DNA from: Centropus unirufus
Lineage: Eukaryota > Chordata > Aves > Cuculiformes > Centropidae
Direction: 5' to 3'
NCBI GenBank assembly: GCA_013397695.1
Contig: VYZI01000105.1
Span: 481,523-545,522 of the forward strand
Length of the DNA stretch: 64,000 bases
Shown here: positions 36,140-48,595 of the stretch, piece after piece
Layout: every line of letters begins with the position of its first letter
Numbering within the stretch: the first letter of the stretch is position 1
The notes under the pieces: model-generated
What the model was told of the DNA's origin: nothing
Databases searched by the model: none
Seen by the model: only the letters and a program-made list of their open reading frames with translations
Position numbers and translations under genes: made by a program

Positions 36140-38179
36140 GCATTAACCTTTTATTAAACCAAAAGAAGGCACAGGGACTAAGCAGCTTCTTAGACCCATG
36201 GACTATCCTCAGTACCAATACTGGTCAACATATTTGCACAGGGCTTGTTGAAAACAGACGGTAACTTTATCAACAAAGCTCTGAAATGCTTAAAAATTTC
36301 TAATGAAATCTTTTAGGACCTGTTGATGTTTACAGTAGCAGCTGCGCATCTACTTCAGCCACTGCTGGAGTAAAATGGGGAGTCATTTGTCTTCCTTAAC
36401 TGCTATTTACAATATTTAGTTATTTCCAGATATTTATTTATTTTTACAGTCAATTCTACCGTCTTCTTTCATAAAGTATCCATTAATACTGCTAAATTAA
36501 TTTCAGTTTCTAGCATCAGTAAGAAGAATGGCTCATACACAACCAATAGTTCTTGTAATTAAATGTTCCCCTTTGTATTTTTTTGCTTTCACCATTTTTT
36601 TTTCCATTTTCTAGCTCCTGAATCATATTGCTATTACTCTTTCTTCTTTTCAGTTGTTTATAGATACATATTTCTTTGTCTATGCATTTTAATACTTCTG
36701 TAGCATATTTTCATTTTCCTGTCAGGACAGACTTACAAATAATCATTGTGGCCTTCCTTGAACTGTCATTTCCTGAGTATCTAGTAAAATGCACTTATAT
36801 TTTTTAAATTTTTGTTTTCTCTGTATATTGCTTTTTAAATTTCCAAAGCAGATTGAAGCAAATTAGACAGCAATTTCCTCCTTCTGCCCAACAGGTCATA
36901 TAATAGGTCTAGAATAAATGCAGACGCATTGACCTCCAATTGACCTCCAATAATACCTCCTATAATAATTTCCCTCTGTTATATACTGAGTCTTGTGACA
37001 ACTGGACATATCTCTTTATCTTTGACGGAAATATTTTTGAAATACCCCAGTTCATACTTCCATGCGAAGATGTTCCTGGGATACAAAATAGAATTGGATA
37101 CTGCTCTACCTTTCAAGAGATTAAATAGTGAGCTTGATATCCTAGTGACTTTGTAGGCTCTGTTTATAGCTCCCAATATTGGCTTTTGCAGGTACTCAGG
37201 GTAACAGGTCATTTTTTCAGTCCTGTTTTATCCATACCTTCCCCTATGATTGTGATGTAAGATCTCATAAACACAGGAGACAGACAAACTTCCTCATTCA
37301 GGTTTTAACTTGTTTCTACCCCTTGATATGGCAATATCAGGTAATAATATGAGAAAAAAACCAAAGAAACCAAAAGTAAGTTTGTTTATTTAGTATTTCA
37401 GAAGTAGTTACACCACTGCTTGAGCTTTGTATTTAATGAAATAATACTATGAAAGAACTATTCATAGACTTGCCATTTAACATAGCATCATAATCATAAT
37501 CATCGCCCATCACAAGAATCGGTGGCTGCTTCTCTTTGGTAACATATGGATTAAAGGAACTGCAGAAAAGGCTTCTCAGATTCTTTAGAAACATCACAAA
37601 AACATCAGTTAGACCCTATGTCTACTACCACAGCTCTATCAAGAAAAACAATATAATTATTTTGGGTGATTGATTAAGGCCCCAACCCTATTGCCCCCAA
37701 ATATTGTTACTGAAGCTTCTTTCACTCTAGAAAGCACTTCAGCTTTTGGTAAAGCCACCAGTTGAAGGGCCCAGGATTCAGAAACCACCAGTCAGCAGAA
37801 AGTTCCCTGCTGAGTCCATAGGGACAGTAAGTAATCAAAACTCAAACCCATATATGTCTTTTCTTGTTGAATGAAAGGCTCATAACCACTAAAGAGAATA
37901 TTTAACCTGTTATTAAAAAGCATAATAATTAAATAAGTCTGTATGCAGATAGCATTCCTCCGGCTTCTTGGGGGTAAAAGCATTTATATCAGTAGGACTG
38001 TAGTATTTCAGAAACGTCAATCTCTGTCTCCCACGATGCTACAAACACCAGCTGTTGTATACACTTTAGTTCTTAATTCACTGGAATTGTTTTTTAGCTT
38101 GCAGTGTGGATGAAACTAGGCTTGCATGGCCTTGCTCGCAACAGGCTTCTAAATGGACCAAAACCAAATGTGTGTCAAA
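36140..38179. other. unique AT-rich DNA, no gene seen
   Basis: About 2 kb without recognised content. T-rich runs lie near 36580-36605. The open frame 36940-37128 and its antisense shadow are unrecognised. Confidence 0.5.
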
Positions 38180-38281
38180 AGAAGAGCAATGATGCTGGTG
38201 AAGTGCCCGGAGCACAAGTCTTACAAGAAGCAGCTGAATGAACTGCGGCTATTTAGTCTGGAGAAGAGGAAGCTGAGCCAA
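38180..38281 (+). mobile_element. internal CR1 LINE fragment, sense, about 0.1 kb
   Basis: The stretch 'aagagcaatgatgctggtga' to 'agcagctgaatgaactgcgg' and 'ctggagaagaggaagctgag' matches the end of the CR1 second open reading frame and the start of the 3' untranslated region. Both the 5' part and the 3' tail are missing. Confidence 0.85.
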
Positions 38282-39618
38282 GTATACCTGCAATGAAATA
38301 CTTTTCCAACTTCTTTCTAGAAAAAGCATGTAAATATGGCTGTTTCCTGTCAGTCCATGTTAATGATGTTTTACTTTGCTTATTCAGCAGAAAGATACAG
38401 CTTTTGAAGTTAAAACACACTCTATACAGTACAGTGAATTCACTGCTTTTTGTCTCGTGTGGTGTATGGTCAAATAATGGTCCAGGAAAAAACCTATCCA
38501 TAGAGCTCACCTTGAATATGCGAGTTGGTCAACAAGATGGGTGTGTTATACATGTTGTTACTTGCTACTTGGAATTTCAGCGCAAAACTTCAGTGCTTCA
38601 TTAGGTCAGATGCAGCACCATGCAATGAAGATGCCACTGTGCTTTGCACAGATTTGGCCACCAAATACCTAAAAAACCGCATCTCTGCTAGCAGAAGGAG
38701 ATGGTCATCTCTGATGCAGTTTATTTAAACCATACAGAGGGAGATGGAGTGATTAACAGGACGAAAAAAATAAAAAAATCTTAATGGAGCTGCATCACTG
38801 AACATAGTTAGAGAAAAGAATTTCAGAACCAGGAGCTCTTCAATTTCTTTTTTTTAATCATTTTTATTTGAGGAGTAATACTATCTACACATGAATTTTA
38901 CAGTTCGACAGTACAATTCTGTGAAGAGAAAAAAGAGATATCGTTTAATTTTCCTAATAATAAAATCAGTGATTTAAAGGCTGTTGTATCTCCTTTAAAC
39001 ACCGAATTTCTCATCTGAGTTTCTCCAGAGACCATGGAGAAATGTATTTGTGAAGGAATATAAATATACTAGAGAAGCATCAGTATTCCATGAACAACTA
39101 ATAAACCAAAAAGTAATTATTGATCAAAACATTTTCTTCACAGTATTAATTTGAGAGGATCCGTGAGTTTGATTTTGACATATACATTATAGAGTAAAAA
39201 ATATAATGTTTTTAAGAAACAAAGCAAATGAGTTATTGAAGCAGAACATCCAGTCCTTTTCCTTCCTAAAGTGGCTGGTAGCTCGTATCTAGAAGGCTAA
39301 AAAAAAAAACCCCATTACAATATTGATTGCACTTTGTTATTCTGCTTTAGTGATTAAATACATCAGCCACACCATCAAAGCATTAAGTCCTGATTAATCA
39401 TTCTCAGAACCTCGGGAGTAAGACACAGAGCATTTATTTAAAGTGTAGGTATAAAGACTAGTTTAGGATTTATTCCTAGGTCAACTGGGAGCTGTCTTTT
39501 TACTTTCCTTGGGCTGCAATTTCTTTTACTTCAGTTTCTCCCAGATCCTTACAACTCTTGCAACTGAAAGCAAATAAACTACCTTGGGGCCAGAATGTGC
39601 AATTTGGGAATTGTGAAT
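38282..39618. other. unique AT-rich DNA, no gene seen
   Basis: About 1.3 kb. The plus-strand frames 38293-38604 and 38525-38728 overlap in different frames and have no recognisable domain. An A-run lies at about 39300-39309. Confidence 0.5.
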
Positions 39619-40050
39619 ATCATAGAATCATTAAAGTTGGAAAAGAACTTTAGATTCATTAAGTCCAACTGTCAGCCCAATACAACCATGCCTAATAAGC
39701 CATGTAATGTCATGTTTACATATCTTTTTAACACCTCCAGGGAAAATGAGTCCACAACTTACTTTGGGGCATACTGTCCCAATTGGGGCATACTGTCCCA
39801 ATGGTTAGGAAACCTTTAGGTGAGTAATTTTTTTTTTCCTACTTTACAATCTAAACTTCCCCTGGTGTAAATTGATGACATTTCTTCTGGTCCTATCACT
39901 TGTTACTTGGGAGAAGAGACCAATACCCACCTTGCTACAACCTCCTTTCAGGGAGTTGTAAAGACCGAATAGGTCTTCCCTCAGCCCGTTCTCCAGACTA
40001 AACAATTTCTGTTCCCTTGGCTGCTCCTTATAAGACCTGAATACATTTAA
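39619..40050 (-). mobile_element. CR1 LINE, 5'-truncated, antisense, about 0.43 kb
   Basis: Begins 'catagaatcattaaagttgg', then 'cattaagtccaactgtcagc', 'acttcccctggtgtaaattg', 'ttgttacttgggagaagaga' and 'ctgctccttataagacctga'. It holds a perfect 19-bp tandem duplication at 39764-39801. The right end stops a few bases before an LTR starting at 40070. CR1 sequence does not resume beyond that LTR, so the LTR probably landed next to an already truncated end or removed the remainder. Confidence 0.9.
39764..39801. repeat. perfect 19-bp tandem duplication within CR1
   Basis: TTGGGGCATACTGTCCCAA occurs twice in a row (39764-39782 and 39783-39801) without a mismatch. Lack of divergence suggests a recent event relative to the CR1 itself. 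Confidence 0.95.
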
Positions 40051-40069
40051 GGCTGAAGTGCTGTGCCGG

Positions 40070-40765
40070 TGTGGTGGGTTGATCTCGGTTAGTTGCTCAT
40101 TCCTTCCCACTCCTCAGTGAGTCAGGAGAGAAAAAAAGGTGAGAAAGTTCATGGGAAAAGATAGGGAGATCAGTTGCCAATCATCATCATAGGCAAGATA
40201 GGCTATACTTCTATTTATTGTTGGTTTAAATAGGTATAAATAGTGAGAAATTAAGGCAGAACACATTAGTGAGAAATTAAGGCAGAACACATAAGGCAGA
40301 TCAACATTCCTTTTTTTAATTCCATTGCCACCTTCACCCTTTCTCTCCCAACCCCTTTTCCCCTGTGTGGCACAGGGTGGAGATAGAGGTTGGAGTCAGT
40401 CCATCATATTCTATCTCAGCTTCTTCTCCCTCCTCACACCTCTCTATGCTTCGGCACAGGTACCTCCCAAGGCTGCAGTCCTTCAGGGACAGCCTGGTGT
40501 CACCTAATTCTCCATGGCCACAGCTCCTGCCCTGATGCAGCCTGGGTCCATCCCCTGGCTGCAGGGTGGGTCTCTGCTCCAGTGGGGTCTCTCCAGGGCT
40601 GCAGGAGATGCCTGCTCCAGGCCTGCAGCATCTCCTGCCCTCCTTCTTCTCCAACTTGGGCCTTCCCCTGCTGCTGCTCCATACTTGACTTCCTCCTCCT
40701 CTGCCTCTACCGTGTTTTGACCTTTCTGGATTTTCCCCCTAACTTGAGTACTGTTTTCAGATGGA
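40070..40765 (-). mobile_element. LTR of an avian endogenous retrovirus, copy 2
   Basis: Same family and orientation as 22880-23741. The left edge 'tgtggtgggttga' is the LTR 3' end on the minus strand. Matching blocks then follow: 'gggagatcagttgccaatca', 'cagtccttcagggacagcct', 'tctctccagggctgcaggag' and 'tttgacctttctgga'. Similarity fades at about 40765, so the part that would carry the LTR start appears deleted or strongly diverged. The open frames 40325-40872 (up to 134 codons, both strands) arise from this body. It contains a perfect 26-bp duplication at 40241-40292. Confidence 0.7.
40241..40292. repeat. perfect 26-bp tandem duplication within LTR
   Basis: The unit starting TAGTGAGAAATTAAGGCAGA occurs at 40241-40266 and again at 40267-40292, identical over 26 bp. 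It is probably a recent slippage or repair event. Confidence 0.95.
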
Positions 40766-42063
40766 TAAAACCTGCAAGGAAGTCGGTGTGCTAAAGCAAA
40801 CAACTCCATACTGGCTTTAATTCTCAACACAACTGCTCCAGTCCTCATATAATGTCTTTGAGAAGAGTTCATTTCTCCCCAGATCTCTCTCCTTTGGCAT
40901 CAGTCACAGAGATTTCCAGGAACAAACTGGTCTCCTTCATGGCAGGTTGCTGATTCTTCTGCTTCTGGAAGTCCCAGCTCCTATATGTCTATTTATTCAC
41001 AAAAGTTATGCATGCCTCCAACTCCCTAGTGAAATCTATTTTCATTGATTGTTGGGCAACACAAAAAATCTAGTAATAGTATTATTTTTCTTGCAGATTT
41101 TAAACAGAAAAACAACTTGAAATATTTTGGATTGCAAACAAAAAAGCAGAATAGAACATTTGGTTCTAATCTATAATGACAATATTGAATAAAGTGATTC
41201 AAATAGAAAAGCAGATGATGCAAGAAAAATTCATGCACCATTTGCAAAAACATCTGAGCTGGCTTTTTCTGTTCTTCAGGCCACTAAGATATAACCAAGC
41301 TCCAAGCTGCTGAAAAAGATTATCATAGAGCAGTACTCAAACTGCTAAGCCCAGACTCCCAATAGGAGTTATAAACTCCAGTCCGTTGTCTCATTAATGC
41401 AAATACAGGTTCAGTATCCAATTGAGGTCCAGTCAGCTATGACCACAGGAAGCTTGAAGTTCAGGCTTTTCTGAAAGAAACTTTACAAAGAACCTTTAAC
41501 ACATGGGGAAAATCATACTGATTTAAGTACAAACTATACATAAATAAAACATTGCATTAGGAATTTTTTTGCTGCTCTCACTGTTTTAAAACCTCACTTC
41601 TTAAGCCTCACTCACAAAAATAATTCATGAATAAAATAGAAATAAGTGTTTCCTTGTCAGTGTAGAATTAAACTACAACAAGGAAGAGGAAATGTTTTCC
41701 TCTACCTAGGAGAGTTACTGAGGAAGCAACAGCCACAGTTTACATTCTGACTCTGAGCAAAGTCTTTGCCTGTGGGGATAGTATTTGTTTTGGATGAAAA
41801 TAGCACAATCCAAGCTGTAAAAGACAAAGTAAGCCATGAGGAATATTCAAGCAGATTCTCCAGATGAGTGAGAGTGTAACAAATCCCAGAGCTTCTAAGG
41901 ACCTGCTGGTTGTCATTATTCCACAGTCTAGCATTTTCACAACGGTGCATGCAGTGTTCTGTCTGATGGAGTTCATTTTTCTTCTCTCTTGCTCCTTTGC
42001 CATGTTATTTTGAAGGAGAAATAAATAACCTATTAGTTATTTAAGGCTTGCTGTTTGAGAGGT
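40766..42063. other. unique DNA, no gene seen
   Basis: About 1.3 kb. Minus-strand frames at 41026-41253 and 41702-42003 are unrecognised. No repeat family seen, though the first 100 bp may be diverged LTR. Confidence 0.45.
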
Positions 42064-42680
42064 GAGCATAGAACGGTTTAGGTTGGAATTGACCTTAAAT
42101 ATCATCCAGTTAGAACAGCCCAACTTCCAACACTTTCCACTAGACCAGGTTGCTCAAAACACCACCCAACCTGGCCTTGAACACCCCCAGAGATGGGAAA
42201 TCCACCCCTTCTCTGGGCAACCCATCCCAATGACACACAATACTCACAGTAAAGATTCCTAATATCTAATCTAAATCTCCCTTCTTTCAGCTTACACATT
42301 ATCCCTCATGCTATCCCAGAACTCTGTGATAAAGAGCCCACCTTTCCTGTAGGTCCTCTTCCAATACTGAAAGGCTGCTATGGGGTCTCTCTGGACTAAC
42401 TAACCCCAAATCTCTCAGTCTGTCCGTGTATGGCAAGTCTTCTAGCCCTCTGATCATCTTTTTGGCCCTCTTCTGGACTCACTCCAAAGGATTCATGACC
42501 TTCCTGGGCTGTAGACTCCAGAACTGAATGCCAGACAACAGGTAAGCTCTCATGAGAGGAGAGTAGATGGGGAGAAACCCTCCCTAATATCGCTGGTCAC
42601 ATTTCTGGTGCAGCCCAGGATACAGTTGGCTTCCTGGGCCACAAGCACACATTGTTGTCCCATGTTGAGCTTGTCATCCT
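42064..42680 (-). mobile_element. CR1 LINE, 5'-truncated, antisense, about 0.62 kb
   Basis: The tail is reduced to 'gcatagaacggtttaggttg'. It continues 'ccactagaccaggttgctca', 'cctaatatctaatctaaatc', 'tccaatactgaaaggctgct' and 'agcacacattgttgtcccat', ending near 42680 in the last part of the second open reading frame. It has many substitutions and small indels. Confidence 0.92.
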
Positions 42681-45429
42681 ATGATAATAACAGAATGCAC
42701 CTGACAATTACACATGACTAGATTTTAATATTTGTGTTCAAGATTTCCAAAACTTTCTGTACAAAACAAGGCAGTCTTCTGGATCACATAACAGCTGTGC
42801 CCCTCCATTTATTCAGAAGGAAGGATTAGAGGTGGGAGATCTGTATAGGCAAATGGTCAGTCAGTTGTCTATACACCCTGCACCATGCAAGAATATGTTG
42901 CAGTGAAAAGTGAATAAAATATTACATTAGAATTACCAATAAGGTCCCATATAGCATATCTTTCTTCTCATAGCACAAGAAAGTTTCCCGTGTCATGTAC
43001 GCTCTATTGTTAATTCTCACCTTGTCTTTCTGTTGTGTCAAATCTGAGCCAAGTCTCATGCTTCACAGGTAAACCAAACAGAACGCATAGTTAGTAATGC
43101 TTCCTGTGACATATTTTAGTCTGAAAATCTTTGATACTGTCACCACAGAAATATCTGTATTGTTGCATTATTTACCTGGTAGAAAAAAAATGATGTGTCA
43201 TATTCTTGAAACAATATACATGGGCTATAGGAGACCAAGTTATTTAATTCCTGTGGTTCTGACATATTTTTAATTATATAGCTTAGGTAGCATCCAGTTT
43301 TACATAATACCTTCTTCTGATATCATTTTGGGAGTGTAAGTACACTTCTGTGGAGTGGAGGAGCCCCAGCCCTTCCAAAACTATGAACATCTCTATGTAG
43401 GAAGGTGTGTAAATTTTTTTGTGGAAATTCCAAATTTCTATTGCAGTTGTATCTGTGTTGATGCAGTTATTATCTTTCTATTAGGTCGGAGGAATTAAAA
43501 CATTTAATTTCTTTGTCTTTTAGCCCTTAGATCATTTGTATCTAGAGGCTGAAAGAGGTAGAGAATATCTGATCTTGAAGAAGTTTCATTCCAATTCGTT
43601 TAAGAGGAAGTAAATAATTCTTAGCATCTGCAACAAATTATTTGATAATTCTAATTTTAATGGAATCATAATAGGAATATAATGTCCCTTGAATAACACA
43701 TGTTTTTTCCATGGTGGTTATCATTAAAACCAATTATAGGAACACTTCTACAAACAAATAGACATTAATTAAATTTTTATTACAATATAGGTCTGCAGAA
43801 AAACATATTACACATGTCTGATTTGTTTAAAAGTGTTTTTCCTCTCAATTAATACTGTATTAAATTCTAATCTTATTATTTTTTTAGTGTAGCTAACTCA
43901 GAAAAATAATCTCCTGAATGTATATAATTTCTTCATTAGCCTCTGGAGAAAATTATTCTCTCCCTGGGGATGAGTAATCTGTATTCCTTCCGTTCTTCAG
44001 TAACTAGATTGTGTTTGCAAATACAATTGCATTAATAAGACTCCCACTTTCTCAGAGTCTTAGATAAGTTTAAATATAGCATTTTGGTAGTGTACTTATG
44101 ATGAATGTATCTATTGCTACAGGCACTCCAAGACCAATTTTTCAGACCTATCTACATATAGTTATCAGGAAAAATGTATTCACTATGTCCTGGGAGAGCT
44201 TAATGCATAATGAGTACCATTCTCTTTTCAAATTAGGTAAATATCTGTGCAAGCAAGTTAGAACTGCAGCTAGCTATTTTTTAAGCAATGCTTTCCTATC
44301 CTTACACAGTAATAATTGTATGTGTAACTCAGAGGTGTAATTACACCTGCATGAGTCCTCAATAACATATGAAATGAGGACTCTTGTCTCAGAGTATTTT
44401 GATCTATCAGGCTAAGCATGGATGACTGCATTGCTGCTTCTAACACTTGCAGATCATGTGCTTTGCAGGTTTTTGTCCCAACGGATTGTGTGATATATCA
44501 AATGATTGGCAACAGCACCCGTAAGAAGAGTTTCTTGAGGTAGAATTGCTGTCCTAAGGAGCACTTAGTGTGACAAAAGCAACCAGAAAGAGGAAAATTT
44601 TAAGTGTGGGAAAAGGTTCTTCAGGGTTTAGAAGGAGGCAATTAAAACATTTTAAGTGATAAGATTAAACATCAAAATGATATTAAGAAATTCAGATGTG
44701 CGGCTGATATTGATTGAGCGAGTCTTTTAAAGCAAAATGAAAAACTATTCTTCTATAAACATGCAACCCAACACAGAAGTTTTGCATTAAAGAAAATTAG
44801 AGAAGCAGTGCAACAAGAGGGAAAGTCTGGGCATATGATGGAATATGAAGCTTCAGTATCACTTATATTCATGAGAAAAAATAAAAAATGTTGGCCGCAT
44901 TAGTCAAATGTCACACGTGGAACACAAGAAATACCTGACAGTGTGTAGCTGAATGGAAAATGTGTATCTGTTACCAAAATAAGATGATGGAGATTCAGAT
45001 TTTCCCTTTTTTTCCTATGTATCTCCAACATTGTTAGATTGCATCAAACTGTCTTTTTCCCTGTCTTCAAATCCTGGCCCCAGCCCATGCAAAAATCTCT
45101 TTCCAGTTTTTTGGGAGGTTTTGTTCCTTTGTACTATCTTTTCCCATGACTTGAGGAATAGAAAGCCGGAAGAATCTATCTCAGAAAATGTGCATATTCT
45201 ACTATATGGGTTGTTCTTCACCCCGACACAGTCCTGAGTACTCTGATAAGGCTTATGACTGATTTAGCATGCTCTCTCCCATCTACAGCATCTGAGAGTT
45301 TTACAGCCAGCACTTAGGAAATACAAGTGAAAATCAGGTGAGGAATGTGAGCATGCCCATATTCCTGCTCACAGGATCATGTGGCTATGAAAATATAGGT
45401 GTTGTCACACCAGCAGTAGAAGAAGAGCT
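42681..45429. other. unique AT-rich DNA, no gene seen
   Basis: About 2.7 kb. The frame 44098-44340 (80 codons, plus) has no recognisable domain. No repeat family detected. Homeodomain-like AT-rich motifs are common, as expected from composition. Confidence 0.5.
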
Positions 45430-46822
45430 GCTCTGTGACCTCTTGCAAGGGCTCAGCCCAGATATAGATCTGGATGATCTATGAATCAGGATGGACTACA
45501 CCCTAAGATGTTGAGAGCAATGCCTGACATTATTGTTGCAAGGTCACGGTCTATTGTCTTTGTGAAGTCCTGAAAATATCCTTTACAACTAGAAGAGGGC
45601 AAAAGTCATACCCATCTACAAGAAGGAGCCAAAAGAGAACCTAGGAAACTATAAACCCACTAGTCTATTAGATCTTCCTCAACAAAAGAACTTTATCTGT
45701 TGACATGGGGTGGAGTAGTCATGGTATTTATCTGGGTTTCAGGAAAGCATTTCCCACAGCTTTCTCACAGACAAAGTGACAAGATACAGACTGGATAGGA
45801 GGTCTGTGAGATGACTAGGAAATTGGCTAAGAGGCCACACTCAGAGGGTGGTGATAAATTGCTTTTAAAGGTAGCCTGCCACCAGTAGCATCTCCCAGGG
45901 ATTGGTCCTGGACGCACACTGTTCAATGTTTGCATACTGATCTGGATGATAGGATTGAAAGCACCCTCATCAAGTCTGCTGATGACAGTAAACACGGTAA
46001 TGAGGTGGGCATGTCAGAATGGAGAGCCATCTTATGGAGGGACATGGACAAGCTGGAAGATTAGGCTAACAAAAACTGTGTGAAATTTAACAAAGACAAG
46101 TTCTGACTCTGGGATGACATAACCCAAGAGGCCGCTATAGGCTAGGTTTTGTGTGGCTGAAGAATAGTCTTGCTGAAAGAGGTCTGGGGGCTCCAGTGTG
46201 CAATAAGATTACCAAGAGGCAGCAGTGAGTGCCTGCAGTGACAAAAGGCTGCAGCTGCAGAGACAATGTTAGCAGAGATAGAGGTGTTATCATCTCATTC
46301 CACTAAGACCTTGCCAGGCCATACCTGGAGTATTGTGTATGGTTTTGGTGCCCACAACTCAAGAATTGTGCAGACAGATTGGAAAGAGCCCAAAGGTTGG
46401 CCACAAAGATGATCAAAAGCCTGGAGAACCTGCCCTATGGGGAAAGACTGAAGCAGTCAGATCTCCTCCCCCCTAGAAAAGAGAAGTCTCAGGGAGTCCT
46501 CATCACAATATGCCAGTAGTTTAAGGGTGGCAACAAAGAGAACAGAAATTCGTTCCAAGAAGTCTCATGTGTAAGACAAGGGGCAATTACAGTGTTCGTC
46601 CCAGGACAGGTTTCATCCTGATATAAGGGGGAAAGTATTATAATGAGAACAATCAATGAAACAACCTTCCTAGAGATGTGGCTGTGTCCACGTCACTGGA
46701 ATTTTTCAAGATGCAATTGAGTACAGTGCTAGACGATCACATTTAGGCCTCCTTTCCCATGAAAAGTTGGACCAGATGGTCTGTTGAAGTCCCTCTTGAT
46801 TTAAGCTGTTCTATGAGTATGT
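45430..46822 (+). mobile_element. CR1 LINE with decayed reverse transcriptase, sense, about 1.4 kb
   Basis: The element enters in the reverse-transcriptase part of the second open reading frame ('caggatggactacaccctaa'). Conceptual translation then gives scraps of the polymerase: a 'GLHPK' entry, 'FRKAF' after an internal deletion near 45700-45740, and a degraded catalytic block 'SADDS' near 45980. The frame is broken repeatedly by stops and indels. The 3' region follows with 'ctggagtattgtgtatggtt', 'ggccacaaagatgatcaaaa' and 'ttggaccagatggtctgttg', ending 'gttctatgagtatgtga' near 46822. This is the longest sense copy in the window and is inactive. Confidence 0.88.
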
Positions 46823-48474
46823 GAATTGATACCTGTCCTGCACTGTTTTTTCTCTCACCCACTCCATATCCAGAGTGAGATCTGGAAGCTGGATGGCCCA
46901 TATGTTTTTGTGAGATCTTTTTTTCTCCTCTGTGTGCCTGTCTCTGTATATTTAGGTTAGAGAAGACAGTTTGTTTATATGTATGTCAAATACAAATTAA
47001 ATTTGCTATGACCCTTAGACATCAAGCTATCTGTCTTACAACTAAGTTCCCTTCCTATTGTTGTCAGTTTTTCTCTTAATATCCATAGCAACAGTATTGT
47101 CTTGTCGATCGAATATTTCACAGGTTTTGAGGCCTGAAAGGTCTATTAAAACATCTTCTCTGACTTTTTGAGGAATATAAACCCAAGAAATTTGCCCTGT
47201 TTCTGCTGTGATGAATCCAAAATGTGTATTTGTGAAACATGCCTTCCAGGAAAAACATCTGTGCATCGGTTGTAAAGCTCAGGAGGATGGAACATTTCCC
47301 AAGACCATTGGCAGTTTTAGTCTATGTTAATTTTTTTTCATATATTTAAGAATTCGTGTCTTGTTTCTAATTTGAATGTATATGATTTTTGCTCTTGGGC
47401 TCTGTTTCTTGTTATGTCTTTCTCCACTAAATTAAAGATCCCTTTACTACCTGGTATTTCTCCCTATGGAGATATTTAGACTGTAATAGAGTCACCTCTT
47501 GATCGTCCTTTTTTAAGATAAACAGCTTGAGTTCTTTATGTCTGATTAAATAAGTCTTTCAGCACACAAAACCCCCTTATAATAAAAAAGCATAAAAGAA
47601 AAAAAACAAAAACCCCCAAACTCTATCTTCTTCAAACATCCAAAAGATTACATGCTACTCAAAAGGGAGTACTTACAAAAGAACATAATAATCTATACAA
47701 CAGTAACCAGTTGCACTCCAAAGACAGAAGATATCCCAATACAGGCAATTCTTTATAATATAGCCGAGAGGACAGATACAAAATAAGCATGAAAATTTTG
47801 GATATAGGTTTCTGATAATTGAAGAGAGGTTGAACAGTCTCTGTTCAGAGAAAAGGATGTAGCCATTGTCTAAAGAGTTGTTATAGAAAGACCCAAGTAT
47901 CACTTATAGTCAAGTAGTCACCAGAAGTGGAACAAAGCATGCTGCGCAAAACTAGTGAGATTTAACCAACATGGGCTTGTATGTAACATTAAAAGAAATA
48001 TCATAAGTAAACAATCATTCTGGGATTAGAAGTAATTGTCAATGAAAGTTGTGGAATTGTCATCAAAGGAGTAATTCTATCCCTATTATGAGCTTTCAAG
48101 ATAATACAATGTGTTAGAAAACCAGAGGGAATGATTGGAAAACCTATAATGTCCCTTTTGAAGCCAGAAATCCATACTTAGCAATTTCAGTCCACATCAA
48201 GCAAGCTTCCTGCATTTGGGTATAAATAGAGTGATGATGTTATTTCAGCTAATCAGTGTCAGTAAGCCACATTAGAAATCAGCGTACTCAATGATCTGAA
48301 AGAACTTTTTGTTGTTGCTGTTAAATTATAACCCAGTAAATCAGCATCAAACTTGGACAATGAGATTTGGGGAAAACTGCTGTTTACTACATCCTCACAA
48401 GGGGAGGAGGAGGAGCTGAAGCAGATGCTGATCTCTTCTTTCTGGTGACTAATGATGGGACCTGATGGAATTGC
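46823..48474. other. unique DNA with one exon-like minus-strand frame
   Basis: About 1.65 kb of AT-rich sequence. The minus-strand open frame 47042-47266 is described separately. Otherwise no repeat or gene was recognised. Confidence 0.45.
47042..47266 (-). CDS. protein-like open frame, unrecognised (hypothetical)
   Basis: A 74-codon ATG-to-stop frame on the minus strand whose second half has balanced, protein-like composition, including QISWVYIPQKVREDVLIDL followed by a charged, basic C-terminus. I do not recognise the family. No second exon, promoter or poly(A) signal tied to it was identified. A frame of this length is expected by chance in a window this size, so composition is the only argument for it. 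Confidence 0.1.
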   Translation of the reverse strand: MHRCFSWKACFTNTHFGFITAETGQISWVYIPQKVREDVLIDLSGLKTCEIFDRQDNTVAMDIKRKTDNNRKGT

Positions 48475-48595
48475 AGGAAGATATGCCAGAGGAGGTTTAG
48501 GTTGGGTATTAGGTAAAGGTTCTTCATGTATAAGGTGTTGGAGCACTGGAACAGCTCCCCAGGGAAGCAGTAATGGTGCCAAGCCTGATAAGGCC
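48475..48595 (+). mobile_element. CR1 LINE 3' fragment, sense, about 0.12 kb
   Basis: The order 'ccagaggaggtttaggttgg', 'ggtaaaggttcttcatgt', 'gagcactggaacagctcccc' and 'agggaagcagtaatgg', then 'gccaagcctgat' matches the sense CR1 3' untranslated region. The tail is missing. The overlapping frames on both strands at 48259-48688 partly derive from it. Confidence 0.8.

Noticed and set aside
22880..40765. A single provirus bounded by the two same-family LTRs
   Set aside because: The 16-kb interval is too long, contains unrelated CR1 insertions and unique DNA, and shows no gag, pol or env sequence.
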